From Lachnospiraceae bacterium (GTDB lineage Bacteria > Bacillota > Clostridia > Lachnospirales > Lachnospiraceae), in NCBI GenBank assembly GCA_021772075.1, contig JAETNQ010000015.1, forward strand, positions 1-64,000: a DNA stretch of 64,000 nt, in the 5' to 3' direction. The notes under the pieces were generated by a model that saw nothing but the letters and a program-made list of their open reading frames with translations, made no database searches and was not told where the DNA came from. The stretch's first letter is position 1; each line of letters starts with the position of its first letter. Below, piece after piece: positions 9,092 through 18,261 of this stretch. A program made the position numbers and the translations under genes.

Positions 9092-10741
9092 TTATAACAA
9101 GCGCATCCTTTCAGCCAGGCCAATAATGATCCTGCCGCCGGGCATGTCTTCCAGCTCGTCTTCCCTGATTCCCCGTAATACGATCATCAATACGAGGTAG
9201 ATCAATATGCACACGATGATACACACAAAGAATGTAATAATCCCTCCGGCCCAGGAAATCATCACCTTGCTGAGGAGCATTCCCGCAAGGCCGGATACCC
9301 CCGATGCAACCGCCGTCACTCCGAACGTGCGTATCCATTCGGGAGAGTACTGCATGTACTGCACGATTCCGATAAAACCGGTAACACAAACCACCAGCCA
9401 GAATACCATCAATCCGAAAGCCACAGCCACAATCCCCAGCTCCGTGCTGCTTATCAGAATAAACAGAAATACAAGATGTATCAGAAAAGCAGCCAAGCCG
9501 CCCAGAATTACCATTCTGATCTTACGTATCCTCTGCATCAAAAGCATAAGGAAATATCCAAAAGTAAAAAATACGATCACCCCGGAACCCGCCTGCAGCA
9601 GCTTCACCGCCGTATCCTGGTCTCCTTTAAACAACATGCCCACGATCGGTTCTGCCAGCACTGCCACCCATACAGCGCAAGGAATTGTCAAAACGGCCAG
9701 ATTATGCACCGCGCTTCCTATCCGGTATTTCACTTCCCCGTATTCCTGCTTGTCATACATCTGTGCGATTCTCGGTATGGCGGAAATAACCGCCATCGTA
9801 CAGACAATAGCAACAATTCCTGTCACCACGCTGTATTTCCCATAATATACGCCCCAATGGGCCACCCTGATGCTTCCTTTTTCCTGTTTGTTCATCGCAT
9901 AATTAAAAACCCTTTGATCTACCAGATAATGGATATTATAAAGCAGGGCGCAAACCATATAAGGCAGGGCTGCGGAAAAAAATGTGGAAATTACCTGCCC
10001 GTTGGATTCCACATACTTTGCCGTATCCCCCATCATCTGTTGCTTAAAAGTCCCCGCATAGATCAGCCTGATCAATAACATGTGAAGAATGGCAACTCCG
10101 CATGCAATGGACACCCCGATAGAAGCCCCCATCGCTCCGTAAGCTGCCGCATACTCCGTATCCCTGAGCAGCGCGGCTACTTTTTCACCATAAGAAAACA
10201 ACGCGGCAGCCAAAAGAAGCCCGGCCACAAACATGATAAATTTCTCCAACAGCCGGGAATGCACCGTAGGCATCATGGCGCCCATTCCCTGCAAATATCC
10301 CCGCATCACCCCCAACAGCCCTGACAGAAAAATAGCAGGCGCGATGGCGGCAATGGCCAGATATCCTCTATACTCCAATACGAACGTCTGGGCAATAAAC
10401 TCCGAAAAGAAAAACACAAACAACGCCGCTAAAGCGCTGAGCAATACAGTAAAAACCAAGGCGCTTTGATAGATTTTCCTGGCGCTCTTATACATATCCC
10501 TCTTCGCCCTGTATTTCACCAAAATCGCTACGGCCTTTGAAATCCCATAACACATCACAGCGCTGGATACCGCGAATATTTCCATAGCTGCGGCAAAAAA
10601 ACCGATTCCTTTATCCCCAATCATCCGCGACAAAGGAATACGGAACACAAGTCCAATCAGCCAGGCCATCAATCCGACGCCCAGCACCCATTCCCTTCTT
10701 CTTCCCCTGCCTGTCTTTTTTACTTTTGTATTCTGCACCAT
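9092..10741 (-). CDS. MOP-superfamily flippase, SpoVB/MurJ-like
   Basis: 549 residues with about 14 predicted membrane segments and the polysaccharide-flippase pattern: FRIPLSRMIGDKGIGFFAAA at the first helix, then SKAVAILVKYR and AIFLSGLLGVMRGYLQGMG. Members move lipid-linked sugar precursors across the membrane. SpoVB acts in cortex synthesis and MurJ/Amj in vegetative peptidoglycan. Starting 21 bases after ybeY in the yqfC-yqfD-phoH-ybeY series suggests co-transcription and favours a spore-envelope role, but which lipid-linked substrate it carries is open. Confidence 0.82.
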   Translation of the reverse strand: MVQNTKVKKTGRGRRREWVLGVGLMAWLIGLVFRIPLSRMIGDKGIGFFAAAMEIFAVSSAVMCYGISKAVAILVKYRAKRDMYKSARKIYQSALVFTVLLSALAALFVFFFSEFIAQTFVLEYRGYLAIAAIAPAIFLSGLLGVMRGYLQGMGAMMPTVHSRLLEKFIMFVAGLLLAAALFSYGEKVAALLRDTEYAAAYGAMGASIGVSIACGVAILHMLLIRLIYAGTFKQQMMGDTAKYVESNGQVISTFFSAALPYMVCALLYNIHYLVDQRVFNYAMNKQEKGSIRVAHWGVYYGKYSVVTGIVAIVCTMAVISAIPRIAQMYDKQEYGEVKYRIGSAVHNLAVLTIPCAVWVAVLAEPIVGMLFKGDQDTAVKLLQAGSGVIVFFTFGYFLMLLMQRIRKIRMVILGGLAAFLIHLVFLFILISSTELGIVAVAFGLMVFWLVVCVTGFIGIVQYMQYSPEWIRTFGVTAVASGVSGLAGMLLSKVMISWAGGIITFFVCIIVCILIYLVLMIVLRGIREDELEDMPGGRIIIGLAERMRLL

Positions 10742-10762
10742 ATCCTATTGTTCCTTATTTGT

Positions 10763-11266
10763 TTATTTCTCCCGGGTAATTCCCAGCTTGTCCAATATAT
10801 TCCGCTGCTTCTCCTCCATCTCGCCGGCATCCGTTTCTTCCATATGGTCATATCCGCACAAATGCAGCATGCTGTGCGTCACCAGAAAAGCAAACTCCCG
10901 CAACTGGCTGTGTCCATAACATTCCGCCTGTTCTTTTACCTTATCTACGGACAAAATAATATCTCCCAGCAGCAATTCTCCGCTGTCCGGGTCAAAATAA
11001 TCCGCTTCATCTTCCTCCACCTGCGAAAAATCCGAAGGCTGCCGATATGCAATATTCGGAAAAGAAAGCACATCCGTCGCCCGGTCTATTCCCCGATACT
11101 CCCTATTATACTCCCTGATCCCCTCGTCATCCGTCAAAAGAACATTGACCGTTGCCTCATAAGGGCATCCCTCCGCATCCAGTACAGCCTCCATTACCCG
11201 GCTGACCAGCCTCTGCCCATCGAAAGAAAAATCGGTATCCGTTTCATTTTCCACATAGGATGTCAT
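10763..11266 (-). CDS. ybeY: Endoribonuclease YbeY, rRNA maturation
   Basis: 167 residues with the zinc-binding motif HSMLHLCGYDH (three His) and LGDIILSVDKV. It is a single-strand RNase for 16S rRNA 3'-end maturation and ribosome quality control. Its ATG (1126x) overlaps the end of phoH by 4 bases, as is usual for this pair. Confidence 0.95.
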   Translation of the reverse strand: MTSYVENETDTDFSFDGQRLVSRVMEAVLDAEGCPYEATVNVLLTDDEGIREYNREYRGIDRATDVLSFPNIAYRQPSDFSQVEEDEADYFDPDSGELLLGDIILSVDKVKEQAECYGHSQLREFAFLVTHSMLHLCGYDHMEETDAGEMEEKQRNILDKLGITREK

Positions 11267-12285
11267 GATCTATACCCCTTTCTCCGCCCTTCTTTCTCTT
11301 TTGTACGCCTCTGACTCTTCTTCTCCGCCGCCTTTTCATAATCCTCATATGCCATAACAATTTTCTGCACCAGCGGATGCCTTACCACATCCTTGCTGGT
11401 CAGGCTGCAAAAAGCAATATCCTCGATTCTTCCAAGTACCTGTATCGCTATATCCAGCCCGGACTTTGTTCCCGGCATTAAATCTTTCTGTGATCTGTCT
11501 CCGGTCACGACAACCTTGGAGCCAAAGCCGATGCGGGTTAAAAACATTTTCATCTGTGCCGGCGTAGTATTCTGCGCCTCGTCCAAAATAATAAAAGCAT
11601 TGTCCAGCGTCCGCCCCCTCATATAAGCCAGAGGAGCCACCTCGATCAGCCCTTTTTCCATGTTCTTTGCAAAACTATCCGCTCCCATAATCTGGTACAG
11701 GGCATCATACAAAGGCCTTAAATAAGGATCTACCTTGCTCTGCAGATCACCGGGCAGAAAACCCAGCTTTTCCCCGGCTTCAATAGCAGGCCTTGTCAAA
11801 ATAATCCTCCCGACCTCTTCCTGTTTAAAAGCGGTAATTGCCATCGCCATTGCGAGATAAGTTTTCCCTGTTCCAGCGGGACCCAGCCCGAAAACGATCA
11901 TATGGTTCCTGATGGCATCCACATATTGTTTCTGTCCAAGCGTTTTCGGTTTGACCGGTTTTCCTAGAACCGTATGGCATATACAATCTTTGTCTATTTC
12001 GACCAGCGCGTCTTCTTTATGTTCCATTTCCATCATAATCGCATAATTTACATTCTGTTCCTGAATGATATTTCCTCTCTTTGATAATTCCGCCAGCTGG
12101 CGGACAATATTCCCCGCCCGTCCTACCGCCGCTGCCGCTCCGGTTATCTTCACCGCCCCGTCCCTGTTAACAATCGTTACCTTGCAATCGCTTTCTATCT
12201 TTCGGATATAATTGTCATGGGCTCCGAAAATATTCTGCATATGCTCCGCCGGAACATCGATCCGGCTTTCCACCCAATCTGCCAC
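11263..12285 (-). CDS. phoH: PhoH-family ATPase
   Basis: 340 residues. An N-terminal KH-like portion (IFGAHDNYIRKIESD) precedes the P-loop ATPase: GPAGTGKTYLAMAMAI (Walker A) and AFIILDEAQNTTPAQM (Walker B), then TGDRSQKDL. PhoH/YbeZ partners YbeY in RNA metabolism. The C-terminal ~20 residues are Lys/Arg-rich and may bind RNA. It follows yqfD with a 25-base gap and overlaps ybeY. Confidence 0.94.
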   Translation of the reverse strand: MADWVESRIDVPAEHMQNIFGAHDNYIRKIESDCKVTIVNRDGAVKITGAAAAVGRAGNIVRQLAELSKRGNIIQEQNVNYAIMMEMEHKEDALVEIDKDCICHTVLGKPVKPKTLGQKQYVDAIRNHMIVFGLGPAGTGKTYLAMAMAITAFKQEEVGRIILTRPAIEAGEKLGFLPGDLQSKVDPYLRPLYDALYQIMGADSFAKNMEKGLIEVAPLAYMRGRTLDNAFIILDEAQNTTPAQMKMFLTRIGFGSKVVVTGDRSQKDLMPGTKSGLDIAIQVLGRIEDIAFCSLTSKDVVRHPLVQKIVMAYEDYEKAAEKKSQRRTKEKEGRRKGYRS

Positions 12286-12309
12286 TGAAAAAATCCCTGC
12301 CTATTACTA

Positions 12310-13617
12310 TTATTCTGCTGCAGCATGGCCTTCCGTTCCATGTACCGATGCTTCTTCCTCCATACTGCCGTCTTCTATTTCTTCCTTCACTATAATGGCA
12401 ATGTTTTTTCCTGTTTTCTCCACAACCTGAAAATCCATATCCATCTGCCATTTTTTTTGATTCTTATTTATTGTAACATTTTTTTTCATTATTTGTACCC
12501 CTTTTTCCTCCAAACTTTCGATATATTTTATTAATTTTTCAGAAAATATCATTTTTGCTTCTTTTTCTGTATAAATATTATCCGTAACTATGTATTCCCG
12601 ATTTACGCTTTTCCCATAATAAAACGGCAGATAAAAATTTTCCAGAAGCTTCACTTGTTTTTTATCCGTTATTTTATCATAATTTTCATATTTGATCTTT
12701 CCCAGGCGGAGAACCAGATCCTTATCCATAATGGACAAAACCATTTCCTCCTTTTCCTCCCCCGTGTACTCCTTTTTTTCATAGTGCAGGGGAAGTTCCT
12801 CTTTCTTTCGTAACTGCCTCCGAATATAAACATCCGCATCCGCTTCATAATACTGGTAAAATTTTACGGTGGCATCTTCATTATATACCGGTACGCTTCC
12901 TGAAACCAGAATATCCCCCTTTTTCACTTCCATACCCACGGATACTTGGGGAACCCCCTGCCTTGTGACCATACTTACAATCACTCCGTCCTCTTCCGCA
13001 ACAAGATCGGAACCAAATTTATTTTCCACCGTTTTGGTTCCTGCCTGTTCTGCCCCGCTTCCCATATCCTTCCCGCCCGTATCCACTTCATTTTCCCTCA
13101 CTTGTATCACCAGCCGGGTACCGTCGATCCGGGCGGAAGTCCATGTCACAATCTCAAAATCCTGCCTTATTTTTTTCTCCAATTCCTCTATATCCACCTT
13201 GCTTCTTTTCATGCCGACATAAATGTCATGGGTTTTCAGGAAATCCATAAAAATATCTTCGGAAATGGAATAATTTCCGACAATATCCACCGCCCATATA
13301 AAAGTGGACATCCACATCCAAAAAGCCAGGCTCCCGAATAAACCAATCAGGAAAATTTTTCTCTTTTTCATTCTTGGTACAAAAAAAGGTAGTCCACAAC
13401 GTTCCTGTATGGCCACCTTAGTTCCTGTTTTTCTTACAATTCCTTTCAGTTTCTTAAAACCTTTGACAGTTATGCACATCGTGTCATATTCTCCATGGTT
13501 CTCGATGTCCCAAAGCAGAATATCATGATTACTGCACAGATTCATAAAGCGCTCCGGCGAATATCCCCATACCCTGATGCGGACATATCCCTTTAAATAT
13601 TGTATAAACTGAAGCAT
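12310..13617 (-). CDS. yqfD: Sporulation protein YqfD
   Basis: 435 residues. The soluble N-terminal ~90 residues (VRIRVWGYSPERFMNLC) lead to one membrane segment around FLIGLFGSLAFWMWMSTFIW, then a long extracytoplasmic region including TSARIDGTRLVIQVREN and VSVGMEVKKGDILVSG, a pattern related to YqfD/SpoIV-type proteins. In Bacillus yqfD belongs to the mother-cell sporulation programme. Its place between yqfC and phoH is the conserved Firmicute arrangement. Confidence 0.9.
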   Translation of the reverse strand: MLQFIQYLKGYVRIRVWGYSPERFMNLCSNHDILLWDIENHGEYDTMCITVKGFKKLKGIVRKTGTKVAIQERCGLPFFVPRMKKRKIFLIGLFGSLAFWMWMSTFIWAVDIVGNYSISEDIFMDFLKTHDIYVGMKRSKVDIEELEKKIRQDFEIVTWTSARIDGTRLVIQVRENEVDTGGKDMGSGAEQAGTKTVENKFGSDLVAEEDGVIVSMVTRQGVPQVSVGMEVKKGDILVSGSVPVYNEDATVKFYQYYEADADVYIRRQLRKKEELPLHYEKKEYTGEEKEEMVLSIMDKDLVLRLGKIKYENYDKITDKKQVKLLENFYLPFYYGKSVNREYIVTDNIYTEKEAKMIFSEKLIKYIESLEEKGVQIMKKNVTINKNQKKWQMDMDFQVVEKTGKNIAIIVKEEIEDGSMEEEASVHGTEGHAAAE

Positions 13618-13679
13618 ATCCTATCCCCTTTACCTTCTATTGCGCATCCCGGCCCAGGCATATTTCTTTCCGGCATGCC

Positions 13680-13985
13680 TTACCCGTTATGATAGCGGAC
13701 GCATTCGATACAGCCTGTAATCTTCATATCCTCGTTGGTATAATAATCAATGGTCATCCTTTTTCCCACGATGCTGATCTGGCAGGTCTTCCCTTGCAGC
13801 ACGATCGCCTCCGGTGAATATTCCAGAATCCCTTTATAATTTTCTACAAAAACATCCTTATTTCCCGTCACTGTTACAATAGAAGCTCCCAACATAGAAT
13901 CTTTTGGGAGCTTTAAGGATTCCACGATAATCTCTTTTCTTCTTTCCAGTTTTTGTTTCCCGGTCAATTTCTTGTTTCTCATCAT
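13680..13985 (-). CDS. yqfC: Sporulation protein YqfC
   Basis: 101 residues, YabP/YqfC family: VTVTGNKDVFVENYKGILEYSPEAI. It precedes yqfD as in other spore formers. No Shine-Dalgarno is visible before the ATG at 13985, and the 45 bases upstream are AT-rich and adjoin the Rpn remnant of the island. The native promoter and leader may therefore have been replaced or moved by the insertion. A GTG near IIVESLKLPKD is a possible internal start. Confidence 0.88.
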   Translation of the reverse strand: MMRNKKLTGKQKLERRKEIIVESLKLPKDSMLGASIVTVTGNKDVFVENYKGILEYSPEAIVLQGKTCQISIVGKRMTIDYYTNEDMKITGCIECVRYHNG

Positions 13986-14027
13986 GGAATAATATATGTT
14001 TTATTTTATGAAAGAATACTACTTTTC

Positions 14028-14246
14028 TTATCTGCTTTTTTTCAGGCGCTTGTCATATCTGCCAGTTCCACCAATTAACGACTTAAATATTTTTGTGGTT
14101 CCTCTTTTGTCAATAAAAATTTTTCCTGTATCTTTTGCAATAAATTCTTTACATAACTCCAAATTCTACATAATTTTTCCAAACAGAAAATCATTGGATA
14201 TGCCTAATTCTTCCCAGTTATCCTGTTCTACTTTTATATTTCCCAT
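14028..14246 (-). pseudogene. Remnant of an Rpn/PD-(D/E)XK nuclease-transposase gene
   Basis: From an ATG at 14246 the frame reads NWEELGISNDFLFGKIM, a typical N-terminus of PD-(D/E)XK nuclease family transposases, then TAG at 14168-14166 where relatives have a Gln codon, then NLELCKEF in the same frame. The rest (FIDKRGTTKIF and ~20 more residues to TAA at 14028) may be a joined piece from further along the protein. The catalytic core is missing. It occupies most of the 338-base gap between yqfC and the ATPase gene; nothing else is evident there. It marks one edge of the AT-rich island. Confidence 0.65.
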
Positions 14247-14322
14247 TCACCCGCCTATATTCTTCCATTAAAACACTGTTAAAAAGCTTGTATTACATAA
14301 TCCTTATCGACTTCTAACCTAA

Positions 14323-16383
14323 TTATATATCTTCTTCCATATCATTCCTAAAAATTTCCCTCGCCCAGTCGGTTAATGCAAAATATCTTCTTTTAACTTT
14401 TCTATCCACTTTAATCAATTCACGATCAATTAGCTTATCTGCCCTTTTTGTAATAAGCTGATAGGTACAATCCAAATTTTCTGCAATCTCAGAAGCACTG
14501 TAAGATTGATTATCATTATGCCTAAGAAAATTTAAAATTCCATATTCTAAATCATCATTTAAACGTATTTGATTTTTAGAATATGTTTTTATCAATTCAA
14601 TAATATTCCTATTTGTTATTTGAGTAATACATGTAACATATATGCCTTTCTGTGCGCATTGCGGACATATCATGCCAAAGCTGTTTAAACTGTCAAATTT
14701 TTCATACGGAAATATATGCCCATTTGGACATTCTAACACTTGACTTGAATTAAAATGTTCCTTTATAAGATTGTTAAAAGTAAACTTACGCTCTAAATAA
14801 TATTTCCTACGTGAACTTTCCTTTGGACGCCCATATTCTATCATATATTTTTGACATAATCCATAATCTAAAGCATATAATGTCGATGGAATATTATCTT
14901 TATCATTCAACTTATTATAAGTACTTATATAACCATTTAACTCTAATGTATCTAATAGTCTGCACAAACTATTATCAATAACAAAATGGCTTGTAGGCAA
15001 TCCTCGTTTTTCTTGCTGATTGACTAAAACATGATTCTCTTTCTCTTTCAAAACAATCTTTTCCATAAGGCATTTTAAATTTTCTATTGTTGCTAATTCG
15101 CCAAAAGCACGGACAACATATTTATTTGCTTCAAAATACGCTTCTGTTATTTCTTCATAATACCTTCTTGCAGCCGCATTTAAAGCAGCTTTTGTAATCT
15201 TTTTTCCCATTGTAATATGTGTTGTATAACAATATGAAAAGATAAATCCAATCTTTCTTGGAATATTTAAGGTCATATCAAATAAAAGCTCAAATAATTC
15301 CTCTTCTGACATATCAAAATAATCAGTTATAGATTTTCCTGGCAAAAATACATCAAATCTGTTTTTTATTAATCTTTTTATATAGTTTAATGTTATTTCT
15401 TCCATTTTTACAACATTTTTATAACTATACAAAGCACTATAAAAATCCAAATTAATCTCATCAATTTTTTGATTATCCAATTTCCCCATATAGAATCTAT
15501 TAGGATATGTTGCAATTTTAAACTTAATAAAATCCTCTGATGTATTATTTAATGGTGCAACAAACCAATCCATAAAAATTTCTTGTGCTTCTTCATCCAT
15601 TTCTGAATAATCATCCAAATAAATATAAATATACTTAACTTTTAAAATATCTCTAATCTTTAAAAATTGATTTATCAGGCATCCTTTTATATCAAAATAC
15701 TGATGCATCACCGAAATAAACTCTTTTTTATATAAATTATCTTTTGCACTTTCATTTCCAAGCTTTATCTCTGGTGATTTTGATATTACTATCTCCGCAT
15801 TTAATTTATCATTCTCATTTATTTCTTCTGAATTCTGAATTTTTTGATATAAAGACATATCAATCTGTTTTACTACATCATCTATATTATTTTTAATCTT
15901 TTCAAATTCTCTGTCTACTTCAACTGAAATTCCAGATACAAATCCCTTAAATCGTTTCATAAGAGACTGATTCTTAAGTGTTTGCTCAAAGTTTTCATTT
16001 GCTTTACTAATCACTTCAAACAGAAAATTTTTATAAATAAAGTATTTTTTAATTTCTAAATCTACTTGTTCAATATCTGAAGTAACATTTAATGTTGGTG
16101 TTGCATTATCATATAATGTTTTTACATCAATATATATTGTTACCACATCAGATCTTGTTAACATATCGTTTTGTGATTTCTGGAAAATAGTTGACTTTCC
16201 TGTTCCCTTTCGTCCCTTTAAAATAGATGTCCTTGGCAGATTAACAAAATTTAAAATCCCATTATTAGGGAGCAAATCCGTATAAACCTCATCAATAACA
16301 CTTTTTCCCTGTGCTTCAATTTCAGCTTTTCTTACTAACTTTAATGAAGCAGCAAAATTTAAAAACTCTTCTGTACAATCCAT
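14323..16383 (-). CDS. Large P-loop ATPase with zinc ribbon and winged helix (orphan)
   Basis: 686 residues, GGGGGA before the ATG. Walker A is GRKGTGKST (57-65), preceded by FVNLPRTSILK. The Walker B candidate is YIYIYLDDYSE (251-261), with DD in place. The middle resembles AAA+/STAND-like or KAP/Sll1717-type NTPases (KFKIATYPNRFYMGKL, NIPRKIGFIFSYC). Near the C-terminus Cys552, His556, Cys573 and Cys576 look like a zinc ribbon, followed by a winged helix (YSASEIAENLDCTYQLITKRADKL split over 615-640) that likely binds DNA. No membrane segments. The gene is far more AT-rich than its neighbours and sits with damaged Rpn genes between core genes, so it was probably acquired. ATPases of this layout occur in phage-defence loci, but no effector gene lies beside it. 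Function unknown. Confidence 0.7.
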   Translation of the reverse strand: MDCTEEFLNFAASLKLVRKAEIEAQGKSVIDEVYTDLLPNNGILNFVNLPRTSILKGRKGTGKSTIFQKSQNDMLTRSDVVTIYIDVKTLYDNATPTLNVTSDIEQVDLEIKKYFIYKNFLFEVISKANENFEQTLKNQSLMKRFKGFVSGISVEVDREFEKIKNNIDDVVKQIDMSLYQKIQNSEEINENDKLNAEIVISKSPEIKLGNESAKDNLYKKEFISVMHQYFDIKGCLINQFLKIRDILKVKYIYIYLDDYSEMDEEAQEIFMDWFVAPLNNTSEDFIKFKIATYPNRFYMGKLDNQKIDEINLDFYSALYSYKNVVKMEEITLNYIKRLIKNRFDVFLPGKSITDYFDMSEEELFELLFDMTLNIPRKIGFIFSYCYTTHITMGKKITKAALNAAARRYYEEITEAYFEANKYVVRAFGELATIENLKCLMEKIVLKEKENHVLVNQQEKRGLPTSHFVIDNSLCRLLDTLELNGYISTYNKLNDKDNIPSTLYALDYGLCQKYMIEYGRPKESSRRKYYLERKFTFNNLIKEHFNSSQVLECPNGHIFPYEKFDSLNSFGMICPQCAQKGIYVTCITQITNRNIIELIKTYSKNQIRLNDDLEYGILNFLRHNDNQSYSASEIAENLDCTYQLITKRADKLIDRELIKVDRKVKRRYFALTDWAREIFRNDMEEDI

Positions 16384-16471
16384 CTTTTTCCCCCAATTTT
16401 AACTTCTGTTTTCTTTAATATTTTTCATACCGAGAACTTACCTAAGCGCGAAAAATCTCATAATACTATTT

Positions 16472-16499
16472 CAGGCAGAACACAGAAATGCTCTGCCTG
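16472..16499 (-). terminator. Hairpin after the damaged Rpn gene
   Basis: An 8-pair stem (CAGGCAGA with TCTGCCTG) with a 12-base loop lies 7 bases after the stop at 16506. The minus-strand tail is A/T-rich without a clean T run. It probably separates the Rpn gene from the ATPase gene, whose start is 90 bases on. Confidence 0.5.
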
Positions 16500-16505
16500 T
16501 TATAC

Positions 16506-17454
16506 TTACAAATACATTTTAGCTGTTTCTTCTGCCAAATGAAACTTTTCCTGGATTTTATTCAGAATAATACTATCTGCAATTTGTAAATCCTTTAATG
16601 CTGATACCATAGCTATTATTCCTTCCTGTCTTCCCTTTTCAATTCCTTTCTCTTCCACACCCTTACTTAAATTACACATAAGTGACACCTCACTTTCCAA
16701 TGTCTGAGTCATTCTGATATGAAAATCTTCCTCCAGTATCTGACACTTATCCTGTGAACCCGTTTCTGTGGACAGAAGCACATTCAACAGTTTTAATAAA
16801 TCCGTACCCGAATCTCCCTCTTTCCCAAGACAAATCATAACAGCCGCCATCAAATCATAATCTGCTTTTCGTTCCTTTACACTTCCCACCAGATTTTCTT
16901 CCGTAATGTAATAACGGGTAATGCTGTTTTCACGGTTCTTTGGCGGATTCATACAAATCCATATGCTGTATACCTTTTTGATATTCTCATAGTGGGAATT
17001 TGTAAACTCTGTTCCATATTGGGCAGAAATCATCCGACTGCAGTAATAGATTCCCCCTCTTTATTAACGGATAACCCGGATAAAAATCATTTTGGGCTTC
17101 TATATTGATAATTAAACGAATCAATTCCCCAGATACAGGAGCTGTTGCAAGAAACCGAATATCATAGGTAACTGTCCCCTCTGTCAAAGAAGTATCCTGA
17201 CTTCCAACTCCCTGTATCATAGAAACACGATTGGATTCATCTGAGGCGACTGCCACTTCACCTATCTGAGGTGTACCCTCAATATATTTTCCGGCAATCT
17301 CATCTACATCACAATCACGGTATTCCTCCAGACAGTTCTTCATAATCCATGCTAAAATAATCTTTTCTGAAAGCAGCCGCTTACAGGCCGCATCATAGCT
17401 GGCTTTCTCATCAGCCACCCGGATATTTTTCGCTATGGTAGTATCTGTATTCAT
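16506..17454 (-). pseudogene. Rpn-family PD-(D/E)XK nuclease with a frameshift in a G run
   Basis: The start at 17454 follows AGGAGG by 7 bases and gives MNTDTTIAKN, ASYDAACKRLLSEKI and AWIMKNCLEEYRD, then YDIRFLAT and INIEAQND, the nuclease core. At 17053-17057 a run of five G (minus strand) shifts the frame: four G would read KRGIYYCSRMISAQYGTEF into the second half, which runs to 16506 and carries VYSIWICMNPP, SLMCNLSKGVEEKG and EKGRQEG. Architecture and motifs match the intact Rpn gene at 54.7 kb. Rpn proteins are recombination-promoting nucleases implicated in phage defence. An ATG at 17033 opens the downstream half, so a C-terminal fragment could still be made. Confidence 0.8.
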
Positions 17455-17724
17455 GGCCTCACCTCCTGCTTCTTGCTTATATTTTATCATATTCCAGGCT
17501 AACAAACCACCCATATTTTTCAGTCTTTCATACTCCCCATTGTCATCCACAATATCCACCACTTTTTCTTTACAGCTACTAAATATCTTCCTTAGATATT
17601 CCTTAAATTTATAGTAACAATCAGCCTCAAATGGTATAATTAAATTACCAACATCTATTAACCCCATGGAAGCCGCAAACTCCCATGGGGTTAAAATATA
17701 ACTCTTATTCTCTTTTATTTCCAA
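17455..17724 (-). other. In-frame 90-codon extension upstream of the Rpn start
   Basis: The Rpn frame stays open upstream to a TTG at 17724, adding 90 codons (for example YILTPWEFAASMGLI, DCYYKFKEYLRKIF, GGLLAWNMIKY). These are not part of the Rpn fold as seen in the paralogue at 54.7 kb. They could be a small gene fused in frame by loss of its stop, or the remains of another protein. AAAGGA lies about 10 bases before the TTG. I do not recognise the family. Confidence 0.4.
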
Positions 17725-17745
17725 AACATCCGTTCCTTTTCTCCC

Positions 17746-18225
17746 TTACTTATGATACGGCTCTCCACAAATAATACGGTATCCCCTGTATATCTGTTCT
17801 GCCAGCAAAATACGCGCCAGCTGATGGGGAAACGTCATATCCGAAAAACTGACTCTATCATCCGCCCGCTCTAATACCTTTTCATGGAGTCCCAAAGAGC
17901 CGCCGATAATAAACTGAATATGGCTCGTCCCATAAGTTGCCAGTTTCTCCAGCTTTTGGGAAAAAGCGATGGAGTCCATCTTGCGCCCGCTTATCTCAAG
18001 AGTCACCACATGGGCGTCTTCCCTGATATGCTTCAGCATACGCAAGGCCTCTTTCTCTTTGATCCGGTTCTCCAAAGCCTCCCCTGCTTTATCCGGCGTC
18101 TTTTCGTCTTCCACTTCTATCGTTTCAAAACGGCAGTATTTTCCAAGGCGTTTGGTATACTCTGCCATGGCTTCGCGGTAAAATTTCTCTTTTATTTTGC
18201 CTGCCGCTATAATGGTTATTCTCAT
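17746..18225 (-). CDS. rlmH: 23S rRNA pseudouridine-1915 N3-methyltransferase
   Basis: 159 residues, the full usual length. SPOUT-class motifs: ITIIAAGKIKEK at the start, FIIGGSLGLHEKV, FSDMTFPHQLARILLAEQIYR, and the conserved end CGEPYHK. It methylates pseudouridine 1915 of 23S rRNA. It bounds the AT-rich island on the right side. Confidence 0.96.
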   Translation of the reverse strand: MRITIIAAGKIKEKFYREAMAEYTKRLGKYCRFETIEVEDEKTPDKAGEALENRIKEKEALRMLKHIREDAHVVTLEISGRKMDSIAFSQKLEKLATYGTSHIQFIIGGSLGLHEKVLERADDRVSFSDMTFPHQLARILLAEQIYRGYRIICGEPYHK

Positions 18226-18261
18226 ATTACGGTTCGCTCCCCGTCATTTTCCCGGAAGCTC

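Noticed and set aside
17053..17057. Phase-variable poly-G tract
   Set aside because: Five G is too short for typical slippage-driven switching; a fixed mutation or read error is more likely.
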